From Pyxidicoccus trucidator (GTDB lineage: Bacteria; Myxococcota; Myxococcia; Myxococcales; Myxococcaceae): DNA of 64,000 bases. Made by a program: the position numbers and the translations under genes. Under the pieces are notes generated by a model, which had not been told where the DNA came from, did no database searches, and was given only the letters and a program-made list of their open reading frames with translations. The stretch lies in assembly GCF_010894435.1 (NCBI RefSeq), contig NZ_JAAIXZ010000005.1, forward strand, positions 248,001-312,000, written 5' to 3'. Below, in pieces: positions 36,574 to 44,269 of the stretch. Every line of letters starts with the position of its first letter. The first letter of the stretch is position 1.

Positions 36574-36963
36574 CTACTCCTCGCGGATCCGCGTCGCCGT
36601 GAAGGCGTAGGTCGTGGCCGCGCTGCCGTGCGCGTCCAACTGGAAGGACTTGCCCTCCACGAAGCAGTCGTCGAACGACAGCGTCCGTGTCTCCTCGTTG
36701 CCCTCGGTGCGCTTGAGGTTCGTCACGAGCTGGAACTTGGCGCGGGCCTGCAGCAGCCCGTCCAGCTTGACGTTGGCGGAGCGAATCACCATCTCGCCCT
36801 GCACGGTGCGCAGGCCGAAGATGACGTCCACGCGCTCGTTCGTGCCGATGGCACGGATGTCCTCTCGCTCGGTGACGACCCGGAAGGCGAGCGACTGGAG
36901 GCCTTCCACGGCCTCACCGTCGACGAGGACGCTGCTACGGTTGGCGGAGAATACCGTTGGCAT
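36574..36963 (-). CDS. Tail tube protein
   Basis: A 129-residue protein immediately downstream of the sheath gene, as tube genes are in nearly all contractile tails. Its beta-rich pattern (MPTVFSANRSSVLVDGEAVE, SLAFRVVTEREDIRAIG, LSFDDCFVEGKSFQLDAHGS, ATTYAFTATRIREE) fits a single-ring tube subunit of the gp19/FII fold. Only one tube gene is present, whereas extracellular contractile injection systems of the Afp/PVC type have two. Confidence 0.75.
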   Translation of the reverse strand: MPTVFSANRSSVLVDGEAVEGLQSLAFRVVTEREDIRAIGTNERVDVIFGLRTVQGEMVIRSANVKLDGLLQARAKFQLVTNLKRTEGNEETRTLSFDDCFVEGKSFQLDAHGSAATTYAFTATRIREE

Positions 36964-36978
36964 CAGTCCATCCCCTCA

Positions 36979-38355
36979 TCAAACCTGGACCGTGATGGTC
37001 GCGTAGATGTAGTCGATTGCGCGCACGGGCCTGACGGCCATGTTGACCCGGACGATGCCGAGCGCGAAGTCCTGCTGGGACGAGTAGACCTCCACCTTGA
37101 AGGCGGGGTCCTTGCCGTCCGTGGAGGGGACGATGGCGCCGTCCTTCTCCATCTGCACCAGCGCTTCCACCAGCTTCTGCTTCAGCGCGCTGCGCCCGTC
37201 CGCGTTGTTCAGCAACCCGATGAAGAGGTCGCCAATCATCTTCAGTGTCCGCACGGCCCGGTCCGCCACGCGGCGCACGTTGATCTGGTCGCCGTCGGTG
37301 GTGAGCCCGCGCACGACGATGGTGCCCCGGCCGCGCTCCGTCACCACCGGCACCACATAGCCGCGCAGGAAGGCCTTCTGGTCCTCCACCGTCAGCGCGG
37401 GCAGCTCGCCCACGCCGGACACGCGCTTGAAGGTGGGGGATTGATGCGCGGGCAGGCTGCCTACCAGCCCCGCCACCGCGCCCACCACGCCGTTGGGCGC
37501 TACGAGGACGAAGCGGTCACTCACCAGGTTGCTGGCGAGCTGCACGTGCTCGTCCGTGGTGCCCGTGGGCGGTATCTGGCCGAAGCCGAGGCGGCCCTTG
37601 CTGTCCCCACTCAGGCTGTTGCAGTGGCTGATGACGTCGCCGTAGACGCTCGTCACCTTCGTCCGGTCCCCGAAGTCCTGGAGGGCGGCCAGCACCATGT
37701 CCACGTCGGGCTCGTTGCGCAGCCGGTTCAGCGCGGTGGCGTAGTCGCTCGCGCTCCCATCCTTGCCGCCCGCCAGGGTGTACGTGCCCGCGGTGGGCCA
37801 GCCCACCGTCTTGGACGCGTCCACCTTCACGAACGACGAGCCGCCGTCCAGCCCCGCGGCCAGCGCGCCCGGGGCGAGGTTGCGGAACACCTCCGTGGCT
37901 CCGCTGGCCGGGTGCGTCACCTCCACGTCGAAGGAGACGGACTTGTCGATGTTGTTCCGGTACTCCACCTTCACGGTGATGCCGTTGGCCCAGGGGCCCG
38001 GGGCCCGAGCCGTCAACGTGAAGCCGGACTTCTCCGCCGTGGTCCCATTGGGCGCCTTGGTGGCGTCCCCGGGAAGGGGGATGGTGGCGGAGAGGCCCGC
38101 GCTCGCTGGCAGCGGGGAGATGACGAGCTCGGAGACGCCGTTGTCGAGCGCCTGCCGCGCCTCGGGGAGGCTGTAGGCGCTGGCGCGGCCCATGACTTCC
38201 ACGAAGCGGGACCAGCTGCCCGCGCGGACCACCTTGCCCGGGTTGACCTCCGTGAAGCCCGTGATGCCCAGGACGCCGGACGGCGCGAGTTGCTGCGGCA
38301 GCACTTCCTTGACGACCGTTACCTGGACACCCGGAATGATGAGGCCTGTGGCCAT
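36979..38355 (-). CDS. Contractile tail sheath protein
   Basis: A 458-residue sheath subunit. The family's start (IIPGVQVTVVKEVLPQQLAPSG, VLGITGFTEVNPGKVVRAGS) and C-terminal contraction core (ERGRGTIVVRGLTTDGDQIN, VRRVADRAVRTLKMIGDLFI, then IVRVNMAVRPVRAIDYIYAT) are present. A variable insert occupies about 100-230. There is one sheath gene only. A GC-rich stem (38367-38382) sits just before its GGAGAG site. It is separated by 202 bases from the first gene of the locus. Confidence 0.92.
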   Translation of the reverse strand: MATGLIIPGVQVTVVKEVLPQQLAPSGVLGITGFTEVNPGKVVRAGSWSRFVEVMGRASAYSLPEARQALDNGVSELVISPLPASAGLSATIPLPGDATKAPNGTTAEKSGFTLTARAPGPWANGITVKVEYRNNIDKSVSFDVEVTHPASGATEVFRNLAPGALAAGLDGGSSFVKVDASKTVGWPTAGTYTLAGGKDGSASDYATALNRLRNEPDVDMVLAALQDFGDRTKVTSVYGDVISHCNSLSGDSKGRLGFGQIPPTGTTDEHVQLASNLVSDRFVLVAPNGVVGAVAGLVGSLPAHQSPTFKRVSGVGELPALTVEDQKAFLRGYVVPVVTERGRGTIVVRGLTTDGDQINVRRVADRAVRTLKMIGDLFIGLLNNADGRSALKQKLVEALVQMEKDGAIVPSTDGKDPAFKVEVYSSQQDFALGIVRVNMAVRPVRAIDYIYATITVQV

Positions 38356-38557
38356 ACGCTCTCCGACCCTCGCGAACGAGGGGGTGGATGCTCCTGCTCA
38401 GGGTGCAGGTTCCCCGGACCACGTGCCTGGGCGATTCGTGCCCACCCCTCGCGGGGGCGTGGTCCTCTTCATGTTGGGATGAAGCCCGGTGGCGTGCGCG
38501 GCGTCGTGACGACGCGCCCGGTGTGCGGCGGCGGAAGCCTGTCCGCCGGTGCGCGGG

Positions 38558-39070
38558 CTAGGTGGCCGGCGTGCCCGCCGCCAGGACGTTGACGCCCGAG
38601 TTGCGCAGCGCGGTGAGCGTCGTATCCGCCAGACGCGAGGCCTCGTTGATGAGCGCCTTGCCCACGTTGATGAGCAGGTCGACGATGGCGGCGACATGCA
38701 GCGCGCCGGCGCTCGCGAAGTCGACGATGATGTTGAGGAACTTCTGGCCGGTGGTCGCCAGCTCGCGCGCCGAGTCCGGCAGCAGGTCCAGGGTCGAGGA
38801 GACCAGGTCGCGCCCCGCCTCGAGCACGCTCCGGATGGAGTCGATGATCTTGGGGTCGGTCAGGGGCTTCACGATGCTCTCTACCGACTTGAGCACCGTG
38901 GCCAGGACGTTGCGCACCGGCGTCCAGATGACGGCAATCTTCTCGGTGAGGCTCTTGAAGCCGTCGCCGCTGACCGCGAGGTAAAGCTTGTAGAGCGCCT
39001 GCTCGACCTTGATGGCCACGTTGTCGGCGGTGGCAAGGACGTTGGAGGCCGTGGTGACTGGATCCGGCAT
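38558..39070 (-). CDS. Helical protein at the head of the tail locus
   Basis: A 170-residue protein, nearly all amphipathic helix (NVAIKVEQALYKLYLAVSGD, VRNVLATVLKSVESIVKPLT, LLINVGKALINEASRLADTT). No signal peptide, membrane segment or recognised family. ATG at 39070 (MPDPVTTASNV) follows CGAGGGG; the longer in-frame start at 39139 lacks a site. It is first in transcription order and separated from the sheath by 202 bases, so it could be a regulator, cargo, or unrelated. Apolipoprotein/phasin-like helices are another reading. Confidence 0.55.
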   Translation of the reverse strand: MPDPVTTASNVLATADNVAIKVEQALYKLYLAVSGDGFKSLTEKIAVIWTPVRNVLATVLKSVESIVKPLTDPKIIDSIRSVLEAGRDLVSSTLDLLPDSARELATTGQKFLNIIVDFASAGALHVAAIVDLLINVGKALINEASRLADTTLTALRNSGVNVLAAGTPAT

Positions 39071-39161
39071 GACGATTCCCCTCGGAAGAGACAGCGCGCT
39101 GACTGCAATGGGAATGCTGCTGCGGTGAGTCCGAACCACTGTGCGTCTGAGCGACGAACCG

Positions 39162-39186
39162 AGGTAACAGTAGACAGGTTAACAGT
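39162..39186 (-). promoter_or_regulatory. Direct repeats upstream of the tail locus (operator candidate)
   Basis: AGGTAACAGT (39162-39171) and AGGTTAACAGT (39176-39186) on the plus strand are near-identical direct repeats 14 bases apart, about 95-115 bases upstream of the first tail gene in a comparatively AT-rich stretch. They would suit a repressor or activator bound in tandem. Found by eye. Confidence 0.35.
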
Positions 39187-39217
39187 CTGGAAGAAAGGGC
39201 TTACTGAGTAGGTCTAG

Positions 39218-39246
39218 AAAAAACAGAAACGCCCCCCTCGCGCGTT
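39218..39246 (-). terminator. Rho-independent terminator after the response regulator
   Basis: On the minus strand, a stem AACGC/GCGTT (39242-39246 with 39228-39232) has a G-rich loop and is followed by TTCTGTTTTTT. The only clear T-run in the window is here, 27 bases after the stop codon at 39273. It insulates the tail locus from the upstream gene. Confidence 0.6.
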
Positions 39247-39272
39247 CGGCGTCAGCTCACTGCAGGGAGACG

Positions 39273-39686
39273 CTACTCAGGCTGGGTGCGGACCTGCTCC
39301 GCGCGCGCCTGGAGAATCGGGCGCACCACGCCGCGGAAGTGCTCCCAGGCGCTCGGGCTGGTGGGCGCTTCCACCATCCCCAGAATGCCGGAGAGCGGCA
39401 CGTCCTGCGGGAGCCACGTCGCGCGGGACACGATGAGGACGGGCACCTTCGGAAACGACGGGTTGAGCAGCAACTCCCCGTAGATGCCCCAGCCGCTGAT
39501 GTCCGGCAGGTCCAGGTCCAGCAAGAGGAGATGCGGAGGCGGGCCCGACTTCAGTCGGCCGAGCGCATCCAGCGCGTGGTTCGCGAGCTGCACGTCCCAG
39601 CCCTCGGCTTCCAGGAAGGCGCCCAGGTTCCGTGCGAAGAAGACGTTGTCATCCACGATGAGGGCGCGGGGACGCTGCGACTGCAT
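39273..39686 (-). CDS. Response regulator with altered switch lysine
   Basis: A 137-residue receiver domain. The acidic patch is in ALIVDDNVFF, the phospho-acceptor Asp in LLLLDLDLPDISGW, and the Thr/Ser position in VLIVSRATW. The usual Lys-Pro pair is replaced by Glu-Ala (GILGMVEAPTSP), so signal transmission may be altered or phosphorylation-independent. No output domain. It lies between the NtrY-like kinase and the tail locus, separated from the latter by a terminator. Confidence 0.88.
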   Translation of the reverse strand: MQSQRPRALIVDDNVFFARNLGAFLEAEGWDVQLANHALDALGRLKSGPPPHLLLLDLDLPDISGWGIYGELLLNPSFPKVPVLIVSRATWLPQDVPLSGILGMVEAPTSPSAWEHFRGVVRPILQARAEQVRTQPE

Positions 39687-39847
39687 GCCGCGAGTGTAGC
39701 CAGATTGCCCTTGTCACGAAATTCGCGAGAGGGCCTCGCGTGCCGCGGCGAGGCCGTTCGCACTCCAAGTACCTGCCCGCGGCCAGCGGAAGCCTTGTTC
39801 GCACGTCTGGGTTGTACGTTCGTCTGGGGTGGAAACAACCCGCCCTG

Positions 39848-41527
39848 TCACTCCGCGCGCAGCCTCACGGGGCCGAGGCCCTCCGCGCGGGGCAGCACCA
39901 CGCTGAAGCGAGCGCCCTGGCCGGGCTCTCCGCCCACGTCCAGCTTGCCGCCATGCTCCTGGAGGATGCGCGCGGCGATGGCCAGCCCCAGGCCGGTGCC
40001 GCCGTCCTTGGTGGTGAAGTAGGGCTCGAAGATGCGGGCGCGGTGCTCGGGTGGAATGCCCGGGCCGCTGTCCTCCACCTCGATGACGGCGTCCGCCTCC
40101 GTGCCCTTCACGCGCACGCGCAGCGCACCGCCCTTGTCCTTCATCGCCTCCTCGGCGTTCTTCACGAGGTTCACCAGCACCTGCGTGAGCTGGTCTCTGT
40201 CCACCTTCGCCACCACGCCCGTCTGGAGCGTGGGAAGTATCTGGATGCCCTCGGGCGGTGCGGCGTACAGCGACAGCACGCTCTGCACCAGCTCGGACAG
40301 GTCCACCGGGGCGAGCTGCGGCTTGGGCATCCGCGCGAAGCGGCTGAACTCGTCGACAATCCGCCGCAGCCGGTCCACCTCCTCCAGCACCACGCCCGCG
40401 CTCTCCTTGAACATGTCCGGGAAGCGCGGGTGGCGGGCCTCCTGCGCGGCCAGCAGCGTCTCCAGCGACATGCGGATGGGCGTCAGCGGGTTCTTGATTT
40501 CATGCGCCAGTCGCCGCGCCACCTCCTGCCACGCGGCGATGCGCTCGCTGGCCACCAGCCGCTCGGTGGTGGCCCGCAGCTCCCCCGTCATGCGGTTGAA
40601 CGTGCGCACCAGCTCACCCACCTCGCCGCTGGCCTCGACGTCCACCTGCGCGTCCAGCGCGCCCTCCGCCACGCGCCGGGCGCCCTCGGTGAGGGCCTCC
40701 ACCGGCCGCGTCATCCACCGCGACACCAGCAGGCCCAGCAGCACCGCGAAGGCGCCGCCCAGCCCGGCCAGCAGGAGGAAGGCGCGCATGACGCCCTGCT
40801 CGGCCTCGCGTGCCGCCGCGCGGCTGAAGACGAGTCGCACCTTGGCCGCATCTCCCAGGGACAGCGTACGCGCCACCGTGGGGGGCTCCGCCTCGCCCGC
40901 GCGGGCCAGCTCGGTGTCGCCGGACACCAGCGACACCTGGGCCTGGGTGAGCCGCGCCAGGTGCTGCGCCAGCCCCTCGTCCAGCAGCACGCCGCCCACC
41001 GCCCACAGGCGCAGGTCTCCGTAGTCCACGGGGCGCGCGGTGACGAGCGCGGGAAGCTGGCGCAGGCCGGACGGCGTGCGCACTTCCACGCGCACCGGCA
41101 CGGGCTTGGGTGCCTTCTCGCGCGTGACGGCGAAGAGGGCGGGGTCCGGGTCTCCGCGTCGCGCGGGCAGGTGGCCCGAGGAGAGCACCGTGCCGTCCCG
41201 GTCGAAGAGGGCCAGCACCGACAGGCCCCGGCTCTTCATCAGCCCCTCGGCGGTGCCGGCTTGAATGGCGCGGGTGGGACGCTCGCGCGCCTCGCGGGCC
41301 AGGTCCTCCATGGCGGGGCTGTCCACCAGCTCCTCCACCGCGCGGCGGGCGGTGGCGCCGGAGCGCTCCAGGGACTCCTGCGCGGAGGTGGTGGCGGCCT
41401 CCATGCGCGCGTCCAGCTCGCGCGACAGCGTGTCACGCAAGCGGGTGAGGGTGAGGGGCACCACCACCGCGAGCGGCACCACCGCCAGCAGGGCGAAGGC
41501 GAGCGCCAGCCGGGTCCTCAGGCGCAT
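39848..41527 (-). CDS. NtrY-like HAMP sensor histidine kinase
   Basis: A 559-residue membrane kinase. TM1 is at about 7-29, then a periplasmic sensor (about 30-255), TM2 (AFLLLAGLGGAFAVLLGLLV) and HAMP (RPVEALTEGARRVAEGALDA). The phospho-acceptor His342 is in RRLAHEIKNPLTP. ATPase boxes are LVNLVKNAEEA, DSGPGIPPEHR, EPYFTTKDGGTGLGL. There is no PAS domain. It is last in the operon with PBP1A and the solute-binding-like gene (10 bases apart), so it may sense envelope state. No cognate regulator is coupled to it. Confidence 0.92.
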   Translation of the reverse strand: MRLRTRLALAFALLAVVPLAVVVPLTLTRLRDTLSRELDARMEAATTSAQESLERSGATARRAVEELVDSPAMEDLAREARERPTRAIQAGTAEGLMKSRGLSVLALFDRDGTVLSSGHLPARRGDPDPALFAVTREKAPKPVPVRVEVRTPSGLRQLPALVTARPVDYGDLRLWAVGGVLLDEGLAQHLARLTQAQVSLVSGDTELARAGEAEPPTVARTLSLGDAAKVRLVFSRAAAREAEQGVMRAFLLLAGLGGAFAVLLGLLVSRWMTRPVEALTEGARRVAEGALDAQVDVEASGEVGELVRTFNRMTGELRATTERLVASERIAAWQEVARRLAHEIKNPLTPIRMSLETLLAAQEARHPRFPDMFKESAGVVLEEVDRLRRIVDEFSRFARMPKPQLAPVDLSELVQSVLSLYAAPPEGIQILPTLQTGVVAKVDRDQLTQVLVNLVKNAEEAMKDKGGALRVRVKGTEADAVIEVEDSGPGIPPEHRARIFEPYFTTKDGGTGLGLAIAARILQEHGGKLDVGGEPGQGARFSVVLPRAEGLGPVRLRAE

Positions 41528-41537
41528 GCGGGGTTCC

Positions 41538-42908
41538 TCACGGACGGCCTCCGGTGGCCGTGCCCTCGGAGGGCGCGAGGTAGAGCCCGTCCATCGACGG
41601 CAGGCCCTGCGCGTCGAACTTGAGGCCGCCCACCTCGGGCACCGCGCGGACGCCCAGGCCCTGCGCGTACAGCGGCACCAGCGGCACGGACGGCGCCAGC
41701 GCCAGGGCCCGCTCTCGCGCGCGGGCGTCCCGGGCCCCCGCGTCCGCCAGGTGGCCGATGGCGGGCAGCTCCACGCCGAGCAAGTCCCTGCGTCCGCCCG
41801 CCTCCAGCACCACCGCCAGCGCGGGGCCGGGCACGGGGGGCAGCAGCAGCGCGTGCAGCATCAGCTCGAAGTCGCCCTTCGCCCAGCGCGCGCGCAGCGC
41901 CGCGCGCGGCATCGGCTCCAGGGCCACGGTGTAGCCGCGCTCGTGCAGCTTCACCTGGATGCGCTCGGCCACCGCGCGCTGGTCCTCCAGCGAGGCGTCG
42001 TACAGCAGCGTCACCGTGCGCGGAGCTCCAGCGGTGGGCGGCGTGGGGCGGGGCCGGGGCCCCTGCTGCACCAGCTGGGGCGGCAGCAGGTGGGGCATGG
42101 GCAGCGCTGGCGCGTGGACGAAGAGGCGGGTGAGGTCCTCGCGGTCGATGGCGCTCTCCACCGCCTGCCGGAAGTCCGCGGGCAGCTTGCGCGGAGAGAA
42201 GGCGAGGTAGGTGGCGTAGAGGGGCACGCCGGCCGTGGTGTCCGTCTCCGAGGAGACGCCCAGCTCCAGCTGCACCTGCCGCGAGGACCACAGGCGCGCC
42301 AGGCCCCGCTCGTCCGTGCCGGTGAGCAGCAGCCGGTCCAGGTACGGACGGCCCTGGGGCCAGGCGAGCTGGGCCTCCAGCGCGCCCCGGCCCGCGGCGC
42401 TGAAGGGGCCCGCGGTGGTGGCCGACACGGGCGCGGCCAGGGCCGGGTGGCACAGCGCGCGCTCCAAATCCGGCCACGGGAAGGACAGCGCCAGCTCCAG
42501 CGTGGCGCCGTTGGCGTTCACCTGCCGCGCCTCGCCGCGCACCGGGTAGAGCAGGGCGCGGTAGGGCGAGGCGGCCTCGGCGCTGGCCAGTCGCATCCAC
42601 GCGCGGGCCAGCGCTCCGGCGGTGGCGGCGTTGGGCAGCGTGAGGCGCACCGACTGGGGCGTGGGGCGCGACAGCTCGCGCGCGAGCGCGGGAAGGACGG
42701 TGCCGTCCGGCATGACGCGGCACACCGGGCGCGACAGCAGGCCCAGCAGCGTGGCCTCCAGGGGCGTGTCGGCGAGCGCGGGCTCGCCCACCTCGGGAGG
42801 GCCGTCATGGGCCACGCGCAGCTCCCCGCCATAGCGGGGGCGGCCGGCGGCCAGCGCGGGCGCGGCGGAGAGGAGGAGGAAACACGCGAGGGCGGAGCGG
42901 AGCGTCAT
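41538..42908 (-). CDS. Solute-binding-protein-like lipid-free exported protein (SBP family 5-like)
   Basis: A 456-residue protein with a cleavable signal peptide (LRSALACFLLLSAAPALAAG). The mature start GRPRYGGELRVAHDGPPEVG and the block FRQAVESAIDREDLTRLFVH are those of dipeptide/oligopeptide-binding proteins. No permease or ATPase gene is nearby and the protein is shorter than typical (about 500-550), so it may have become a ligand sensor for the kinase encoded next. Its start overlaps the FG-GAP gene stop (ATGA). Confidence 0.72.
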   Translation of the reverse strand: MTLRSALACFLLLSAAPALAAGRPRYGGELRVAHDGPPEVGEPALADTPLEATLLGLLSRPVCRVMPDGTVLPALARELSRPTPQSVRLTLPNAATAGALARAWMRLASAEAASPYRALLYPVRGEARQVNANGATLELALSFPWPDLERALCHPALAAPVSATTAGPFSAAGRGALEAQLAWPQGRPYLDRLLLTGTDERGLARLWSSRQVQLELGVSSETDTTAGVPLYATYLAFSPRKLPADFRQAVESAIDREDLTRLFVHAPALPMPHLLPPQLVQQGPRPRPTPPTAGAPRTVTLLYDASLEDQRAVAERIQVKLHERGYTVALEPMPRAALRARWAKGDFELMLHALLLPPVPGPALAVVLEAGGRRDLLGVELPAIGHLADAGARDARARERALALAPSVPLVPLYAQGLGVRAVPEVGGLKFDAQGLPSMDGLYLAPSEGTATGGRP

Positions 42909-44269
42909 GGCGCACCGTGGCGCAGGAGGAAGAGCTCGCCGGTGCCGTCCGGCTTCGTCAGGCCCACCACCACCTCGCGGCGCTTGTCGCCGTCCAGGTC
43001 GGCCGTCACCACGTACAGCGCGCGGCCGGCGGGCAGTGAGCCCTGCCACAGCGGCTCGCGCGCGGTGGGGTCGTCCCCGGTGGAGGAGAACACGCGCAGC
43101 ACGTCCGGCGAGGGCTGGAGCTGTGGCGAGGTGGTGAGCAGCTCCGGCGCCCCGTCGCCGTCCACGTCGCCCAGCGCGCTGCCCGCGCCCAGGCCGCTCA
43201 ACCGCGAGGGCGCGGCACCGGCCCGTGCGTAGAGGGACGCGGAGCCGTCCGGGTGGACGAAGAGCAGGCGCGGCGGCACGAGGCTCGCGGTGGTGAAGGG
43301 CAGGGGCACCGTCTGCGAGCGCCCATCCGCCAGCCGCACCTCCGGAGCGAAGGCCGTCTGTCCGGGCACGAAGCTCCCGCGCTCGCCAGGGCCCAGCGGC
43401 ACCGCGTCCAGCGTCCCCAGCGGCTTCAGCGTGCCACGCGCCTTGTCCAGCGAGAGCAGCTCGCCGTGCGCGTGCCGGGTGCTCCACGCGGCTAGGCGTG
43501 GTGGGCCCGACAGCACGGCCAGTGCGCCGAAGGGCTCGCGGGTGGTGGCGTTGGAGAAGGGCAGCGCGTCCAGCTCGCGGCGGGCCAGCAGCCGGCCGTC
43601 GGCGGCGAAGACGGACACGTCATGCTCGGTGAGGGCGGCCACCTCGTCCCGGCCGTCCCCGTCCAAATCACCCGCGGCCAGCGCCGCCAGCGGGTGCTCC
43701 AGCCGGGCCAGGGCCGCGCCCAGCAGTCGCACGCCCCGGGGGGCGGTGCCATTCGTCGCGGGCGCCGAAGTGGCCCCGATGGAGGCCAGCACCAGCACGG
43801 CCGCGTCCGCCTCCACTGCCTGGGCCAGCGCGCCCGCGGGCTTCGGCGGGCGGGTGGCCGTGCGGCCGGACCAGAAGTTCACCCAGGTGCCCAGCGCGTC
43901 GCCCCGGGCGCGCAGCTCACCGCCCTCCACGTCCAGCGTGAGCCGCACCAGCGTGCGAGCCCCTTGCGCGCGGGCGGCGGCCTCGGCGGCTTCCGTGGTG
44001 GGCGCGTCCACCACCACCGGCGCCAGCCCCAGGCCCGACAGCTGCGCCGCGAGCACCGTGCCCACGGCGCGCCGCAATTCGGCGGAGCCTCCGGACAGGT
44101 GCAGGGCCACGGGGGCTTCGGCGGGCAGCGCGCGCACCGCGTCCGCCAGCGACTTCGCGAGGCGGTCGACGGCGGAGGCGTCCTGTGGGGCGGGGGTGGG
44201 AGCGGACTGGGGGGCGGCGCCGGCCGCGAGCGCGGCCAGCAGCGGGGCGAGGAGCAGGGCTCGGCTCAC
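42905..44269 (-). CDS. Secreted FG-GAP/VCBS-like repeat protein
   Basis: A 454-residue exported protein (signal MSRALLLAPLLAALAAGAAP). Residues about 30-160 form an alpha/beta region with VALHLSGGSAEL and TLVRLTLDVEGGELRARGDA. The rest has calcium-binding loops of the integrin alpha-like kind (GDLDGDGRDEVAAL, GDVDGDGAPELLTT, ADLDGDKRREVVVG). It is probably a periplasmic or surface beta-propeller. GTG start overlaps the PBP1A stop (GTGA). Confidence 0.8.
   Translation of the reverse strand: MSRALLLAPLLAALAAGAAPQSAPTPAPQDASAVDRLAKSLADAVRALPAEAPVALHLSGGSAELRRAVGTVLAAQLSGLGLAPVVVDAPTTEAAEAAARAQGARTLVRLTLDVEGGELRARGDALGTWVNFWSGRTATRPPKPAGALAQAVEADAAVLVLASIGATSAPATNGTAPRGVRLLGAALARLEHPLAALAAGDLDGDGRDEVAALTEHDVSVFAADGRLLARRELDALPFSNATTREPFGALAVLSGPPRLAAWSTRHAHGELLSLDKARGTLKPLGTLDAVPLGPGERGSFVPGQTAFAPEVRLADGRSQTVPLPFTTASLVPPRLLFVHPDGSASLYARAGAAPSRLSGLGAGSALGDVDGDGAPELLTTSPQLQPSPDVLRVFSSTGDDPTAREPLWQGSLPAGRALYVVTADLDGDKRREVVVGLTKPDGTGELFLLRHGAP

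Larger units (their letters stand above)
22202..39070 (-). mobile_element. Headless contractile tail-like particle locus
   Basis: Eighteen leftward genes with almost no gaps, many joined by ATGA/GTGA/TTGA overlaps. In transcription order: helical protein, sheath, tube, probable chaperone, low-complexity protein, hub, adaptor, helical protein, spike, three-repeat protein, gp25/W, small tail protein, baseplate J, I-like wedge, fibre, coiled-coil protein, beta-rich protein, probable terminator. The baseplate set defines a phage-derived contractile machine. There is no capsid, portal, terminase, integrase, replication, holin or endolysin gene, so it is probably a domesticated tailocin or injection system and not an active prophage. 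No attachment-site repeats were found at the borders. Confidence 0.85.

Noticed and set aside
38367..38382. Stem CCCTCG/CGAGGG before the sheath start as a riboswitch
   Set aside because: A single short stem with a four-base loop; no conserved aptamer pattern. At most it stabilises the message.
35971..38592. Plus-strand open frame of 873 codons across the tail locus
   Set aside because: Antisense shadow of the sheath, tube and chaperone-like genes; composition is typical of GC-rich frame artefacts.
22202..39070. Type VI secretion system
   Set aside because: No TssB/TssC pair, ClpV, TssJLM membrane complex or Hcp was found; the baseplate genes are of the phage J/W/V type.
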